Assembly: GCA_034440595.1 (NCBI GenBank)
Contig: JAWXCH010000219.1
Span: 1-39,891 of the forward strand
Source of the DNA: JAWXCH01 sp034440595
GTDB taxonomy: Bacteria > Planctomycetota > Planctomycetia > Pirellulales > JALHPA01
Length of the DNA: 39,891 nucleotides
Reading direction: 5' to 3'
The position numbers and the translations under genes are program-made. A model generated the notes under the pieces. The model did not search any database and had not been told where the DNA came from. It was given only the letters and a program-made list of their open reading frames with translations. This document shows, piece after piece, positions 15,708 through 27,000 of this stretch. How positions within the stretch are numbered: the first letter of the stretch is position 1; every line of letters starts with the position of its first letter.

Positions 15708-17273
15708 ATGAACGAGCCATCCGTGGAGAATACTGCGCACAGCGGGACCGTCAATCCTCCGACTACAGTTGTCGGAGTTCTGCGACGCTTGGGGCCAGGT
15801 TTGATCATCGCCGCGTCGATTGTTGGCTCTGGTGAGCTGATCGCCTCGACCAAAACTGGTGCCGAGGCCGGTTTTTCATTGCTCTGGCTGATTCTGATCG
15901 GCTGTCTGATCAAAGTTTTTACGCAGATAGAGTTTGGCCGCTTCACCATCACTGAGGGGCTGACTACGATCGACGGCCTGAACCAGATTCCTGGCCCACG
16001 TTTTCGCGTCAATTGGCTGGTCTGGTATTGGTTGTTCATGTTTGTTTGTAGCACCAGCCAACTTGGAGGAATTGTCGGAGTGGTCGGACAATCGCTGGCG
16101 ATTCCGTTTCCCATTACCGGCGACTATCGGAGGATTTGCGAAGAACAAAAGCAATATGATCTGGATGCGGTGCCAATTCGCGAAAAGCTAAGCTTGGAAA
16201 ATCCTCAGATCAGCGGCCCGGACTTAGCTAAGCAGGTGGCGTCGGAGCTGGGTCCTGCTCCCGAGAAATCGGGTGTATACACGTGGGATGATGTTTATTG
16301 GAGTGCGCTGGTCACGGTCATTACAGCAGTGATGCTGGTATTGGGACGCTACGGTTTGGTACAGAATGTTTCAACTTTTTTGGTGGCGAGTTTTACAGCG
16401 GTCACGATCTGGAATCTGTTTGAACTTCAGACTTATCCAGCGTGGTCGATCAGCGGAGAGGATATTCTGGGTGGATTGAGTTTTCGATTGCCAGAAACCG
16501 TTGGCAGTTCGGCACCGGTTGCCACGGCACTAGCAACCTTTGGAATCATCGGTGTCGGCTCGGCGGAATTGATTGCCTATCCGTACTGGTGCCTGGAGAA
16601 AGGGTACGCGCGATTCACTGGCGAGCGAGATAAAAGCGAAGGCTGGGCTTTTCGCGCGCGCGGTTGGCTGCGCGTTATGCAGTGGGATGCCTGGATCTCG
16701 ATGATCGTTTACACCTTGGCGACGGCCGCATTTTATTTACTCGGGGCGGCGGTACTGTTTCGCGCGCACAAGATTCCCTCGGATAGCCAGCTCATTCCAA
16801 CTTTGTCGGAAATGTATCGCCCTGTCTTTGGTGAAGCAGCAGTTTGGATGTTTCTGTTCGGAGCGTTTGCGGTGCTGTATTCCACATTTTTTGTAGCAAC
16901 GGCAGGGAATGCTCGGATTGCGGCTGATGGAGTTCGCGTTTTTCGGCTAACAGAACATTCAGAGCAGTCGCGGCTATGGTGGACGCGGTTATTCTGCGGG
17001 CTGCTGCCGTTCTTGTCGCTGACGGTGTTTGTCATAAACAAGAAGCCGGTGACTTTGGTATTGATCAGTGGGCTGGCCCAAGCGGTGATGCTGCCCATGC
17101 TCGGCGGGGCGGCACTTTACTTTCGCCGGCACCGCTGCGACCCGCGGATATGCCCCGGCAAGGTCTGGGATATCATGCTTTGGCTGTCGTTTTTTGCCCT
17201 AATTGTCACCGGAGTTTGGGGAATCGTAAGCAATGCACAGAAAATCGGGGGGGCCTTCGAGAGCCTATTTTAG
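15708..17273 (+). CDS. Nramp-family-related membrane transporter lacking the canonical metal motifs
   Basis: A 521-residue inner-membrane protein with about eleven hydrophobic helices. The first (RRLGPGLIIAASIVGSGELI) is Nramp-like in position and sequence context. Where manganese/iron Nramps have DPGN in helix 1, this has VGSGEL. Where they have a Met-Pro-His motif in helix 6, it has GVGSAELIAYPYW. The two unwound half-helices are therefore recognisable, but the usual divalent-metal ligands are not. It may carry another substrate or use different ligands; I do not assign one. A hydrophilic insert of about 60 residues (around 140-200) follows helix 3. The ATG at 15708 gives a short polar N-terminus. 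The gap upstream contains a short palindrome. No metal-responsive regulator is visible nearby. Confidence 0.8.
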   Translation: MNEPSVENTAHSGTVNPPTTVVGVLRRLGPGLIIAASIVGSGELIASTKTGAEAGFSLLWLILIGCLIKVFTQIEFGRFTITEGLTTIDGLNQIPGPRFRVNWLVWYWLFMFVCSTSQLGGIVGVVGQSLAIPFPITGDYRRICEEQKQYDLDAVPIREKLSLENPQISGPDLAKQVASELGPAPEKSGVYTWDDVYWSALVTVITAVMLVLGRYGLVQNVSTFLVASFTAVTIWNLFELQTYPAWSISGEDILGGLSFRLPETVGSSAPVATALATFGIIGVGSAELIAYPYWCLEKGYARFTGERDKSEGWAFRARGWLRVMQWDAWISMIVYTLATAAFYLLGAAVLFRAHKIPSDSQLIPTLSEMYRPVFGEAAVWMFLFGAFAVLYSTFFVATAGNARIAADGVRVFRLTEHSEQSRLWWTRLFCGLLPFLSLTVFVINKKPVTLVLISGLAQAVMLPMLGGAALYFRRHRCDPRICPGKVWDIMLWLSFFALIVTGVWGIVSNAQKIGGAFESLF

Positions 17274-17477
17274 GCCACTGATAGCCTAGTTTTTGCGATC
17301 GGCATAATCCGTACCAGCCCGCGGCAAATGCCGCCGTAAACGGCCCGTAGATGCTATCGAAAGTGTAATGGCGCGATAGAATATCGTAACTGCTAGGTTG
17401 GTGCGAAAACCGACTTGCGACGCACAACCACGGTTTCACTATTTGCCTGCTGGATTTCATCTGGAGACTCGACGGTC

Positions 17478-18572
17478 TTGAGTCGTATACGTCATTCGCT
17501 GTTGTTGTTGGCACCGCTGCCCATCATCGGATTATCGGTGACGCTATCGGCATGGTTTCGCACCCAGGCCGATGAACCGATTGTGCGCAATGACGCGCAG
17601 TTTCACTCGCCACAATTGCACGCCGCAACGTCTCAGTCGACACCTGCCCAGTCGCCACCGTCGAATTGGGAACTAGCGGCGGAGTATCCTGCTCCGGGGC
17701 GAAATATCGAACGACATTCACCGGCGATAAAACCGACTCGCCAGTTGGCCAAAGTCAAACTCTCGCCGGCAGAGATCCTGTTAAACGAGAAGGCCCTCCG
17801 ACAGGGAAAACTGATCCAGACCCAATTGGGCGAAGACTGTCAGGTGATTGTGCAAGGTCCATTTGTAATTGCTGGCGATATGACGCAGCATGACTTGCAG
17901 GCTTGGCACCGCGACACCATCGCACCGGCGGCTCGTGCGATGGCCAATTCTTACTTTACGGTTGCACCCAGCGAACCAATTGTGGTGCTGCTGTTCAAAG
18001 GAGAAGAGAGCTACAACGGATACGCCAAGCAGCTCTATGGCGACGAAGGGATCTCCGTCTACGGGTATTACAAACCAGCAAGACGAACGCTGGTCATGAA
18101 CATCGCCACTGGCGGTGGTACACTGGTGCACGAATTGACGCACGCTCTGATGGACTTCGATTTTCCCAAGGTTCCAGACTGGTTCAACGAGGGATTGGCT
18201 TCGCTGCACGAACAATGCCGCTTTCGCGAAACGAATCAAGGTCCGTCGATCGAAGGGCTGATCAACTGGCGTCTGCCTCGCCTGCAAGAGGCGATCCGCG
18301 ACAAGTCGCTTCGCTCGCTGGAATCGATGATGAAAGCGGACGACTTTCGCGGTGCCGACGTCAGCATCAATTACGCGCAAGCCCGGTATTTTTGCATGTA
18401 CCTGCAAGAGCGTGGCCTGTTAGTCGATTACTTTCGCGAGTTCCGCAAGAGCCAGAAGACGGACCCCAGTGGAGTTGCTACCGCCGCCGCAGTCCTCGGT
18501 GACAAAGCCTGGAGCACTATCGACCGAGACTTTCAGAACTGGGTCCTCCGCCTGAAGGTCGCGGAGAGATAA
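17478..18572 (+). CDS. Exported gluzincin-type metallopeptidase-like protein
   Basis: A putative zinc peptidase of 364 residues with an N-terminal signal peptide or anchor (HSLLLLAPLPIIGLSVTLSA). The motif HELTH supplies His218, Glu219 and His222. WFNEG, with Glu238, follows 15 residues later, as in gluzincins of the peptidase MA clan. About 100 residues after the signal are Pro/Ser/Thr/Gln-rich and probably disordered. The C-terminal region (RYFCMYLQERGLLVDYFREF) is helical and resembles that of other planctomycete proteins with this core, the DUF1570-like kind. The start is uncertain: the TTG at 17478 has GGAGA ten bases upstream and puts the signal peptide at the terminus. An in-frame TTG at 17415 would add 21 residues. 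Target proteins are unknown. Confidence 0.75.
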   Translation: MSRIRHSLLLLAPLPIIGLSVTLSAWFRTQADEPIVRNDAQFHSPQLHAATSQSTPAQSPPSNWELAAEYPAPGRNIERHSPAIKPTRQLAKVKLSPAEILLNEKALRQGKLIQTQLGEDCQVIVQGPFVIAGDMTQHDLQAWHRDTIAPAARAMANSYFTVAPSEPIVVLLFKGEESYNGYAKQLYGDEGISVYGYYKPARRTLVMNIATGGGTLVHELTHALMDFDFPKVPDWFNEGLASLHEQCRFRETNQGPSIEGLINWRLPRLQEAIRDKSLRSLESMMKADDFRGADVSINYAQARYFCMYLQERGLLVDYFREFRKSQKTDPSGVATAAAVLGDKAWSTIDRDFQNWVLRLKVAER

Positions 18573-18655
18573 GTAGACTCCGGCAGTCTGCCATCGTCAC
18601 GTGCTGTCCGTTGGTACAGTGACCTCTGCGGTAAATTGAATTGCTTGCATTTCTG

Positions 18656-18728
18656 TGTGCCACTGGCTCCGCCAGTGCAGAGAAGAGGTCGTGTGTTCAG
18701 GCGATTCGTACCGGCAAAGCCAGTGGCA
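18656..18728. repeat. REP-like palindromic element, copy 1 (degenerate)
   Basis: Starts TGTGC-CACTGGCTCCGCCAGTG (18656-18677, itself a CACTGGC/GCCAGTG dyad) and ends CCGGCAAAGCCAGTGGCA (18711-18728), an imperfect inverted version of the start. It lies upstream of the methyltransferase gene. The same layout recurs downstream of that gene at 19845-19919. Confidence 0.6.
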
Positions 18729-18769
18729 GCCCCCTAGTTCCTAGTTATTGCAAAGCACAGTTCTACAGC

Positions 18770-19822
18770 ATGCAAGCGCGACGCGAAGAAGCCATTTTGC
18801 TGGAGCACATTGAGGAGTTGCCGCCGTTTTCTCGGTTGCTCTGCACGTGCCCCGGTCGAGCGCAATTTGCCTTGGCAGCGGCGCGGCGATTTCCAGAGGC
18901 GGCCGTCCACTGTCAATATCTGGATCTCTTTGAAGCGGCGCAAGCAGTGCAGGAGTGCGAACCGCTGCCGGGGAACCTGATAATTGACTGCCAGGCAGAT
19001 TTTCCCGCCGAGGCAGTCCAGTTAGCCGTGATCCCTACTTCTCAATCCGCGCAGGCAGAGCTGGCACGAGAACGATTGCAAGAGGCGTATCTGCGACTAG
19101 ACGATGGCGGGACGTTGCTGGCGTCGGTCGACAACCCGCAGGATAGCTGGCTGCTACAGCAGCTGGAGACGCTGTTTGGCAAAGTTCAACGGCAAGAGAA
19201 CGGTGACGCCATCCTGTATCGCGGAGTCAAATCAGGCCCGTTACGACGCGTACGCAACTTTGAATGTGAGTTTGCGTTTCGCCACCACGATCGACTGTTC
19301 AAGTTGGTGAGCAGGCCGGGCGTATTCTCGCATCGTCGACTGGATCTGGGGGCCAGAAAGTTGTTAAATGCCTTGGACGCCGAGCCAGGCGAAACCGTGC
19401 TGGAACTGGGCTGCGGGACCGGTGCTGTCAGTCTGGCCGCCGCTGCCACACCGGGCGTGCAGGTGCTAGCGGTGGATTCCAATGCACGCGCCATTGACTG
19501 CGTGCTGCGCTCGGCAAGACTCAATTCGTTAGAGCATATCCAGACGGAAGTGAGCGCAACCGGCCCCACCGGGTTGGCCGGACAGCCAAGCGACTTTTCG
19601 TTGATCCTAGGCAATCCGCCGTATTATGCAAACTTTCAGATCGCCGAGACTTTCTTGCAGATTGCCAACCGCGTCATTCATCCGCAGGGGCGATTGATTC
19701 TGGTCAGCAAGTTCCCCGATTGGTATGCCGATAACGCACGCCGATATTTCCGCGGCGTGCAGATAGAGCAAGCAGGGGACTACTGGATCATCCGCTGCAC
19801 TGGCGCTCACCGCGCGATTTAG
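18770..19822 (+). CDS. RsmC/RlmG-like rRNA (guanine-N2)-methyltransferase
   Basis: A cytoplasmic SAM-dependent methyltransferase of 350 residues, close to the size of E. coli RsmC. The layout is a degenerate N-terminal methyltransferase-like domain (about 1-150) and a catalytic C-terminal domain. Motif I is VLELGCGTGAV from residue 210, and the N2-guanine/adenine-type catalytic NPPY is at 282-285. The linker VSRPGVFSHRRLDLGARKLL matches the conserved GVFS...LD.G..LL region of RsmC and RlmG. Whether it modifies 16S or 23S rRNA cannot be decided by eye. The ATG at 18770 is preferred to an in-frame TTG at 18641, because the longer form would translate the REP-like element. The gene stands alone with similar palindromic elements on both sides. 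Confidence 0.85.
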   Translation: MQARREEAILLEHIEELPPFSRLLCTCPGRAQFALAAARRFPEAAVHCQYLDLFEAAQAVQECEPLPGNLIIDCQADFPAEAVQLAVIPTSQSAQAELARERLQEAYLRLDDGGTLLASVDNPQDSWLLQQLETLFGKVQRQENGDAILYRGVKSGPLRRVRNFECEFAFRHHDRLFKLVSRPGVFSHRRLDLGARKLLNALDAEPGETVLELGCGTGAVSLAAAATPGVQVLAVDSNARAIDCVLRSARLNSLEHIQTEVSATGPTGLAGQPSDFSLILGNPPYYANFQIAETFLQIANRVIHPQGRLILVSKFPDWYADNARRYFRGVQIEQAGDYWIIRCTGAHRAI

Positions 19823-19844
19823 TGCTTTCCGACAATTAGGAGAG

Positions 19845-19919
19845 TGTGCCACTGGCTTTGCCAGTGTGAATTGCTTGAAAACGCAATATCTTCTCAGCAC
19901 TGGCAGAGCCAGTGGCACA
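19845..19919. repeat. REP-like palindromic element, copy 2
   Basis: Two dyads face each other: TGTGCCACTGGCTTTGCCAG plus TG (19845-19866) and CACTGGCAGAGCCAGTGGCA plus CA (19898-19919). The outer ends are inverted repeats of each other and each half is itself a hairpin. It lies between the convergent methyltransferase and PEP-CTERM genes, where it may also stop transcription. It matches copy 1 in layout and end sequence. Confidence 0.7.
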
Positions 19920-19943
19920 CAGAAATGTAAGATATCCCAGGCA

Positions 19944-20753
19944 TTAGCCTTGGGCCAGTCGGTTTCGGCGGCGAATGGCGATCCCAAGCATTGCCGACCC
20001 GACTAGCGCCAGTGCCACGCTGCTGGGTTCCGGAATGGGCGAGACATTGGTAATGACCACCGCTGGCGAAAAGGAAACACGTGAATCACTGGCTCCTGCC
20101 TGAATGCTGGCCCCGCCATCCTCTTGCCAGAGAAATGCGGTAGCAATGTCGCGCCCTTCCACGACTACATCGGTGGTCGCGCCGATCGCCGGTGCCTGAA
20201 TGTCGGCCAGGTTCATAGAAAATCGATAGAGCAGGAATTCCGCACTGCTGCCTCCGCCAGAGTAAGGTTGCATGGACGCTGCACGTCCACCGATCCAACT
20301 GGAAAAACTCCCGTCGTTCAGACTGCCTAAATCCAGGTCAGTATCGGCATCTAGATCCTGCAAAGCACCCGCAGCGGAACCGGCAGAGTTGAACGGAGAC
20401 AGCAAACCTCGTGGTAATGCGCCGCCGGTCGAATCGCTGTTGAGCAAGTCGCCAAGCACGGCACCCCCAGTTGTATTGCGGCTGACGAGTCGTGCCGTGT
20501 AGGTTTGAAATCCTTCATTGAGAGCTGACCCATCCGTGCCATTGACCACGGCGTACAACTCAAAATCGATCATCCCTCCACCGCTGGAATTCGTGACATT
20601 CACCGATTTTGAATTGACCAGTGAGACATCAGTTCCAGAAACCGAAATCGCGCGTAAGTCTAGCAAGAGATCGGCTGAGGCCGATTGTGTTGTTGAAATC
20701 GCGGAAAATAGTACCGCGCAACAGACTATGCAGATGTGGAATGAAGATTTCAT
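19944..20753 (-). CDS. PEP-CTERM sorting-domain protein
   Basis: A 269-residue exported protein. A signal peptide (MKSSFHICIVCCAVLFSAIS, cleavage likely near SASA) is followed by a beta-rich mature domain. This contains LLLDLRAISVSG, Gly/Ser-rich stretches and an Asp-rich turn (LQDLDADTDLDLGSLNDG). The C-terminus has PIPEP, a hydrophobic helix (VALALVGSAMLGIAI) and RRRNR, the tripartite PEP-CTERM signal processed by an exosortase. In this family the proteins reach the envelope or surface; the function of the mature domain is unknown to me. GGGGA eight bases upstream supports the ATG at 20753 over the in-frame ATG at 20795. No exosortase gene is in the window. It is convergent with the methyltransferase gene, with REP-like copy 2 between them. 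Confidence 0.88.
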   Translation of the reverse strand: MKSSFHICIVCCAVLFSAISTTQSASADLLLDLRAISVSGTDVSLVNSKSVNVTNSSGGGMIDFELYAVVNGTDGSALNEGFQTYTARLVSRNTTGGAVLGDLLNSDSTGGALPRGLLSPFNSAGSAAGALQDLDADTDLDLGSLNDGSFSSWIGGRAASMQPYSGGGSSAEFLLYRFSMNLADIQAPAIGATTDVVVEGRDIATAFLWQEDGGASIQAGASDSRVSFSPAVVITNVSPIPEPSSVALALVGSAMLGIAIRRRNRLAQG

Positions 20754-21007
20754 TTTCGCTGTCCCCGGTTGAGTGGTGTACGTCAGTGAAGGCATTTTAG
20801 ATTGGTCAATTCCATTCTGTTTAGAGCTTATCGCAAACGCAAATAATTGCGTGCTAAGAATCGAAAATGTTTCCTAGCTAGCACTTACGAACAGTGCCGG
20901 GCGCGATACTCGCCACAAATGAAATCGCAGAAGTTGCGGTAAGTGTCAATATCGATCACTACCGTCCTGATGCTGTCATGCTGTTTGACGTGCCTGCTGG
21001 GCGGGAA

Positions 21008-24000
21008 CTAATATCTCGCAGATCCGCTTTCGCTATCCGCGACGGGATCTGCGAATGGTCCTATTGAAGGTGACAGCACGCAGGCGGCCACAATTAGCCA
21101 TCCTATCCAGCTTGGCGAAAGGAAAAGCCACCAGAATACGCCTAAGGCGACGCCTGCCACGCGCGGCCAGCGTTCGAGTTGCCGTGAAGCCCGCTGCGAA
21201 GTCAACAGCCAGGCCGCAGCCAATACTGTGCCGCTTACGAGCAAGGCCTGAGGCATTTGCGGCGGCGAACTGCCCAAAGTTCGTTGCGGATAATTCACTT
21301 CCACGGAAGGGCACTTTCCAGAGCACGCAATGTAAATCGGGCTGTGGACATTTCGGCTAGTGTCCATCGCCAGTTGGGTAACTCCGGGACCTGGCACGGG
21401 AACTGAGAAACCAATCGGCAGAAACTTCGCCAGGCGGCTGGTCAGGCCCGATTGTCGAGCGTCTATTTCTGCCAACTGCAACTTCGATTCGCGAACTTTA
21501 GTGGCCTGCTCACTGAATTTAATCTCGCGTTCGACATTGGAACGGAGCACCACGTAGCGCTCGAGCCAGGCGGCATACCAGTGCTGAACCGTAGCCGAGG
21601 GCAATTCCGACAGCGGACTTTCGGCTTCCTCCATGAGTGTCACCATCGACTTAAGCCGCAGCAGTTCAAACTCGACACTGCTTAGTTCGCGCTCATCGGA
21701 AGTACGGTGCTGCAATTTGGCAACACCTGTGTCGCGTGGGCCTGCAATCGTCCAGATGGTTTGATGAACCGGCAAGCCGACCAATTCCGGCGCTTGAAAC
21801 CGTTTTGCGTTTGAGCCAATTGAATCGGATGAGCTACCACGGTAAATGACAGCGATTCGCTGGGGCAATCCCCCGGCCGACAGCCGCACTCGCCAGCGGA
21901 GATCGGCTACCGGCAGCAAATTAGCCGGGTTACCATCGGTCGTCACCGATACCAGTTCATGCCCAGGTGGTAAGGCCAACAGGCAGCTAGCGGCCCCAGC
22001 CGGATCGAGGTCAAACGTTGCCGTCCCTGCGCCGATGGAGCCGTCGTTCCATACCAGCGCGATTTCAGCCAGCCGCACCTGAGGGTCACCGACGATTTTT
22101 TGCGTTGAGAACAGATCGGGCTGAAATTGTTGCGAAATCACCGAGTACACGCGCGAGCGCGGATCAACTGCGAGCGATTTCTTCAGTTCATCCGGCAAAG
22201 GCTCGGACGGCGAAGGCTCGGACAGTCCACCCGTGTTCCACTCCAGCCGCTGCAAGTTGTGTTCGGTTGGTAGGACTAGCAAGTTGCGAATCTTTGACAT
22301 TCCCAGCAACTCAACCATCGGCACGCGAATTCGGCGGTCCACTTCGGCGTTGACCGGTGCCTGCATTTGCAGTTGAACATTTTTCTTTGCCAGCCCATCT
22401 AATCGCACAATCACCTGCTGCCGATCCTCGCCGGGAAGTACCACCGTTTCGTAAGGGAGTGCGGGGCTTAACTCAAAAGGACCTTTCCAGTTGGCCGGAA
22501 CATTCACGCGAATTTCATCCAATACGCCCGACGCGACGGTTAAATCCCAATGCACCGTCGCCATCCAAATATCGTCCGTACGGCTCATAACGGTCACCTG
22601 CTGTGCCGTGACAGTTGGCGGCGCACTCGCCACCTGCAAGGCCAGCTTTTGAAATTCCTTTTCGATGGCAAACGCTGCGACCAATGTCGAATGCAAGGCG
22701 GCAGTGTCGGCACCGGCTTCGTCCCACGGCAAACGTTGAAAGGTTGGCACGGATTGCAATTCAGATAGAGACTTGTCTGGAACGGCCTTGCCAATGGAGA
22801 CCTGAGTATTTGGATCTCGAGTGATCAGTAGGTTGCCGCTTTCGCAAACGGCGTCTTCCATGCGTAGCGACTGTGCCAAAATCACGCCGGTTTTGGTCAG
22901 GGGAATCTGGCCATGCACCGCCAGAGTAGCACTTCCCCCAAGCGGACTCTCCAGGAATACAGAAACTTCGTTCTGAAGTCTCGACCAACGCAAATTGCGC
23001 AGCCCGGTCTGATCACGCAATTCCAGATGGCTTACTTCGTAGTCCGGGGGAACCTTTAACCGCAATTGAGATCGAACATCACCGGTTACAACGAGGTCGC
23101 TCGACCAGTGCCAACGAGCCGCTTCTCGACCGACGTGAATCCACGTGCGCTCGCTGGTCTGAACCAGCGATTTTAGCGGCGCAACTCGCAATTCCCATTT
23201 TGCTTCAGGGGCCATCTGCTGCGCGGCAACCAGAGGGGTAGCCTCGTAAACTCCCCAAATCGATGCAAAGCGGAGCGGAGTGACTGACGCAAAGGTTTTT
23301 ACCTCGGGAATAGTAGGCTCATACATCGGATCGACGCTGAGAGCGACAAATCTGCGCACTTCGTCCGCTTCAAGTAACCGCATTGTCGGAAAGGCAAACG
23401 GAGTTTGCGGAAGAGACTCAATCGGGATAAAGGATAGATCGACCGTCTGTTGATCGGTGACCGGTTCGGTGAAATGGAGCGTCACTTGATTGCCTTGACT
23501 TCCGTGTCGACTCACATCGCGGATGTTCGAAACCGCGCTCGGCGGTAACATTTGCCAGCGTGGGTCCAGTTGCAACTTTAGATTTCGTAGTTGCCCGCGG
23601 CGAACATTCAGATTCCAGCGGACATCCAATTGTGTGCCACTCGGCTTGACCTTCAGCCACAGCAATTCATCGGCATCCACTTCCGGCTTGCTGCGATCGC
23701 GAGGGATGGATTCATCCAGCCGCGCGATGGCTCGGCTGGCATTACCAATCTGACCAGAAATTCGGTTGGTCGCAGGATCCAATCGCTGCACACCAAAGAT
23801 CGTCAGATCGATCTCAGAACTCAAATTACCGGCACTCAGTTCGATGGTGGAATTGGGACATGAAGGAATCGCAAAATCGAATACCCCGTTTGTCCCTGTC
23901 CCAAGCTGGGGGCGAAAACCGATTTGCAACTGGTGTATACCGGCAGTTTCAAGCGAAACGATAAAATGTCCATCCGCAAAATCAAAATCCGCAGCCAGCG

Positions 24001-27000
24001 GCTTACCATCGAGCGTAATGCTACCCGGCACGATATCTATTTCATCCAGTGAAAGCGGCAAACGAACCTGCGCGTTATCGGTAAATGTCACAATGCGGAA
24101 GTTCATTTTCCAATCTGAGCCTTGCAAAATCCCAGAATTTCCGCGGGAGATGTCTCCCTCGTATTGCGATGCAATTAACAGCCACTCTGCCGAAACTGCC
24201 GGCCGTTCTGGAGTGCGACGAATCAGCTCCTGATAGAAAGACTCCGGCAAGTAATATGTGTCTCCAGTTGGCTGCTGCCGATCGTCAATGGGAATTACGA
24301 CTTCGAAAATCGTTCCGGTTGGACTGGCGGACGAATCCACAGTCGTTTGCGCCAGTGCGCTGCTGGCCCAACAGGCGATTGTTAGCAACACCGTTGCCAT
24401 CACGGCTCGCGACGCGGTCGATTCCAATTCGGGCTTATGAACCGCTGCGTTGTGATCAGTATCGCTAGCAATCGGTGTGAACCGCCGACAAAATGCACCA
24501 AACAAAATTCCAACAAATGCGGCCGCGCCCAAAGAAATTAGCACAGTCGGCAGCAGCATTGCGACGAATGCGCAAATGCCCAGCAAGATTGCTCCCATTG
24601 GGCCGGAGAACGATTTGATTTTCCAGAAGGCTAATGCTGTCAACAGAAATAATGCACAGGCCAGGCTACGCACAGTAGCAGGACGAACAATCCATAGATT
24701 CAAGGCAGCAGTGCCATTGTCAGTAAAATGATAGGTGGTCCACTCGCGGTACAATTGTTTTGTGGCGCTGGCAGTGGAAACCTTCTTCCAGCCGCCGCTG
24801 GTTGGTGGGAGCGAAATCCAAGTCTCGACCGGCACCACCGGACCGATTGTCGAAGCCAGTGTTCCAGAGTCAAACGCTGCGGACAATGTTCCTGCCGAAA
24901 TATGCTGCAAACCTGCAGGTTTGATTTCCGCGGATCCGATCCATTGTCTGGCAAAACTCTCGGTGGTCAGTAAGAGGCCCTTGGGATGGACCAGCACCAT
25001 CAATTCGTCGGTAACGGCTGACCGCGATCGAGGTATTGTTCCATCCTCGCTCGCGAAAGTAGATCGCTGGTCTAGTCCTGCCTGCTGGAGCGCTGCGACG
25101 TGAATGAGCAGTGGTAGCGAGTTCCCCTTAAGCGGTTTTGAGGAATCGATCCAAGCCGCGTAAATTTTTTCCCCAAAGGTCGATCCATTGGTGCTACTAC
25201 CTAGTGTCGAGCCAGTCACTGAACTGCGCAATTGTTCGATCAATTCTTGCGCGCAAAGTTCGACTTGCGGGCTGGCGGATTGCCCTCCACTGACATCTTG
25301 CCAATCACGCCTCGACCACGGTTTAAATGAATCCTGGTCGGCACCGCGCCCTAAGGGACCGAATAATCGCTTGGTCCAGGAATTTTGAGGAGCAGAAAAA
25401 GCCTGACTGCCGCTGGCCGAATCTGCCAATTCTAAACCAGGTGGCAGCCATACCGTCCAACTTCGCTTTAGAACTGGAATGTTCACCGTTGGAGTGCTGA
25501 GCTGCGCATGCGAAAATATGGAGAGTGGCGTGCCGGCGGTTCGCCAGATCAATTCGACTGTGGGAAAGCGGTCGGACCTTGGCAGGTCGATGCCCAATTC
25601 ACCACTGACAGCATCATATTGATCCACCTTCGCACGGACGCCGTTGACGATCACGACAGGAACCGTTTCAACTCCCGAGAATTTTGCCTGCAAGCGCAAC
25701 TTTCCTGCTGCCTCGACCTGGATAGTGGCGTGCTGCTCAAGGGTGCCCGAAGCATCCAAATACGCATCGGTATGCCAGTTCCAGATCCAACCATTGGTTA
25801 GTTGATTGTCGGCAGGAGATTGCAAACTGACCAATGCCCCTTCGGGCGTGAATAAGTCGTCGTTTGGCTGATACTCCAAGGTAATCAATGTTGAGCGTAC
25901 CTGACCCGGTGCTTCTGCCGGAGAGGGAATGGCCACCAATCGGCGATACTGTACATCCGGTATGGCATCGGCGATCGAGCGAATGACAATTTCGCCACGT
26001 TGTGAAGTGGATTGAACTAGTGAAGCGAGTGCCAACGGCAAAGTTGGGGCCGAGGGAGCAACTCGACTGGCCAGTAGGGCAAATGGATCGCTCAAGGGAT
26101 TTTGCAGAGTGACTTCCCAGGTCTCGCCGCGCAGTGGTGCGCCGATTGCAACGCACTGATCGCCTGTTAGCTTGCGTGCGGAAATCGTATTTTTCGGCTC
26201 GTTCTCGACCGACCATTGCGGTGGCTCGCTGCGCGCTTCGGAGAAGTGTACCACGACTCGATCCAGTTCATTGGCCGCTGGTATGCACTCAAATCGATAC
26301 GATTCGGTCAGCGAGTCGTTACTCAATGTAGTTTGAACCCGAATCGCTCCGGAAAACTGTGGTACTTCCCGTACTAGTCGCAGACGCATGTCCTCGGCGG
26401 CCGCATCGACCACAAAGAGCAGTCCTTTCGGATTAGCACCTAGTAGCGCGGCATCCGAAGTACTGAGGTTGCGTGCATCGAGCCGCGTCAAGTTTTCAGC
26501 CTTTTGAAAATCAAGGCGGTAAGGCCCGACACTGCGCAGTGCCACGATCTGCCGCGTCACGGCAATATCCTGAAAATCGACAATCCGCAGATCGTCGATG
26601 CGCATGGTATCTTCCAGGCCGGCACGCCTTCTCTGTGCGTTGACAATCAATCGCACCGGTCGTTCAGCATTCACATTTCGCGCGAGTTGCACTGTCAATA
26701 GCGTGGAAGTTGCGCTGGAGCGCTGACGCTCCCAGTCCGCAACTAAATCGGGTGGCGAAGAACTCACCGATTCGATGATCCAGTCAGGCGAAACTTCGGC
26801 GGCGATTTGAAAACGGTCACCTTGTATTGCGCGCAGATTTGCTTCCAAGCGACCCTTGACTTCGGTGCCAAGAAACTCCACCGAGGTCGCGACTTCGGCT
26901 TGCAGCAGATCGCGACGCGCGGCAACTTGTACGTCGATTTCAGCGTCGCTGGTGAGAGGTTGAAAGGCAAACGCTTCAGACGGCTGTGGGCCGGCAATTT

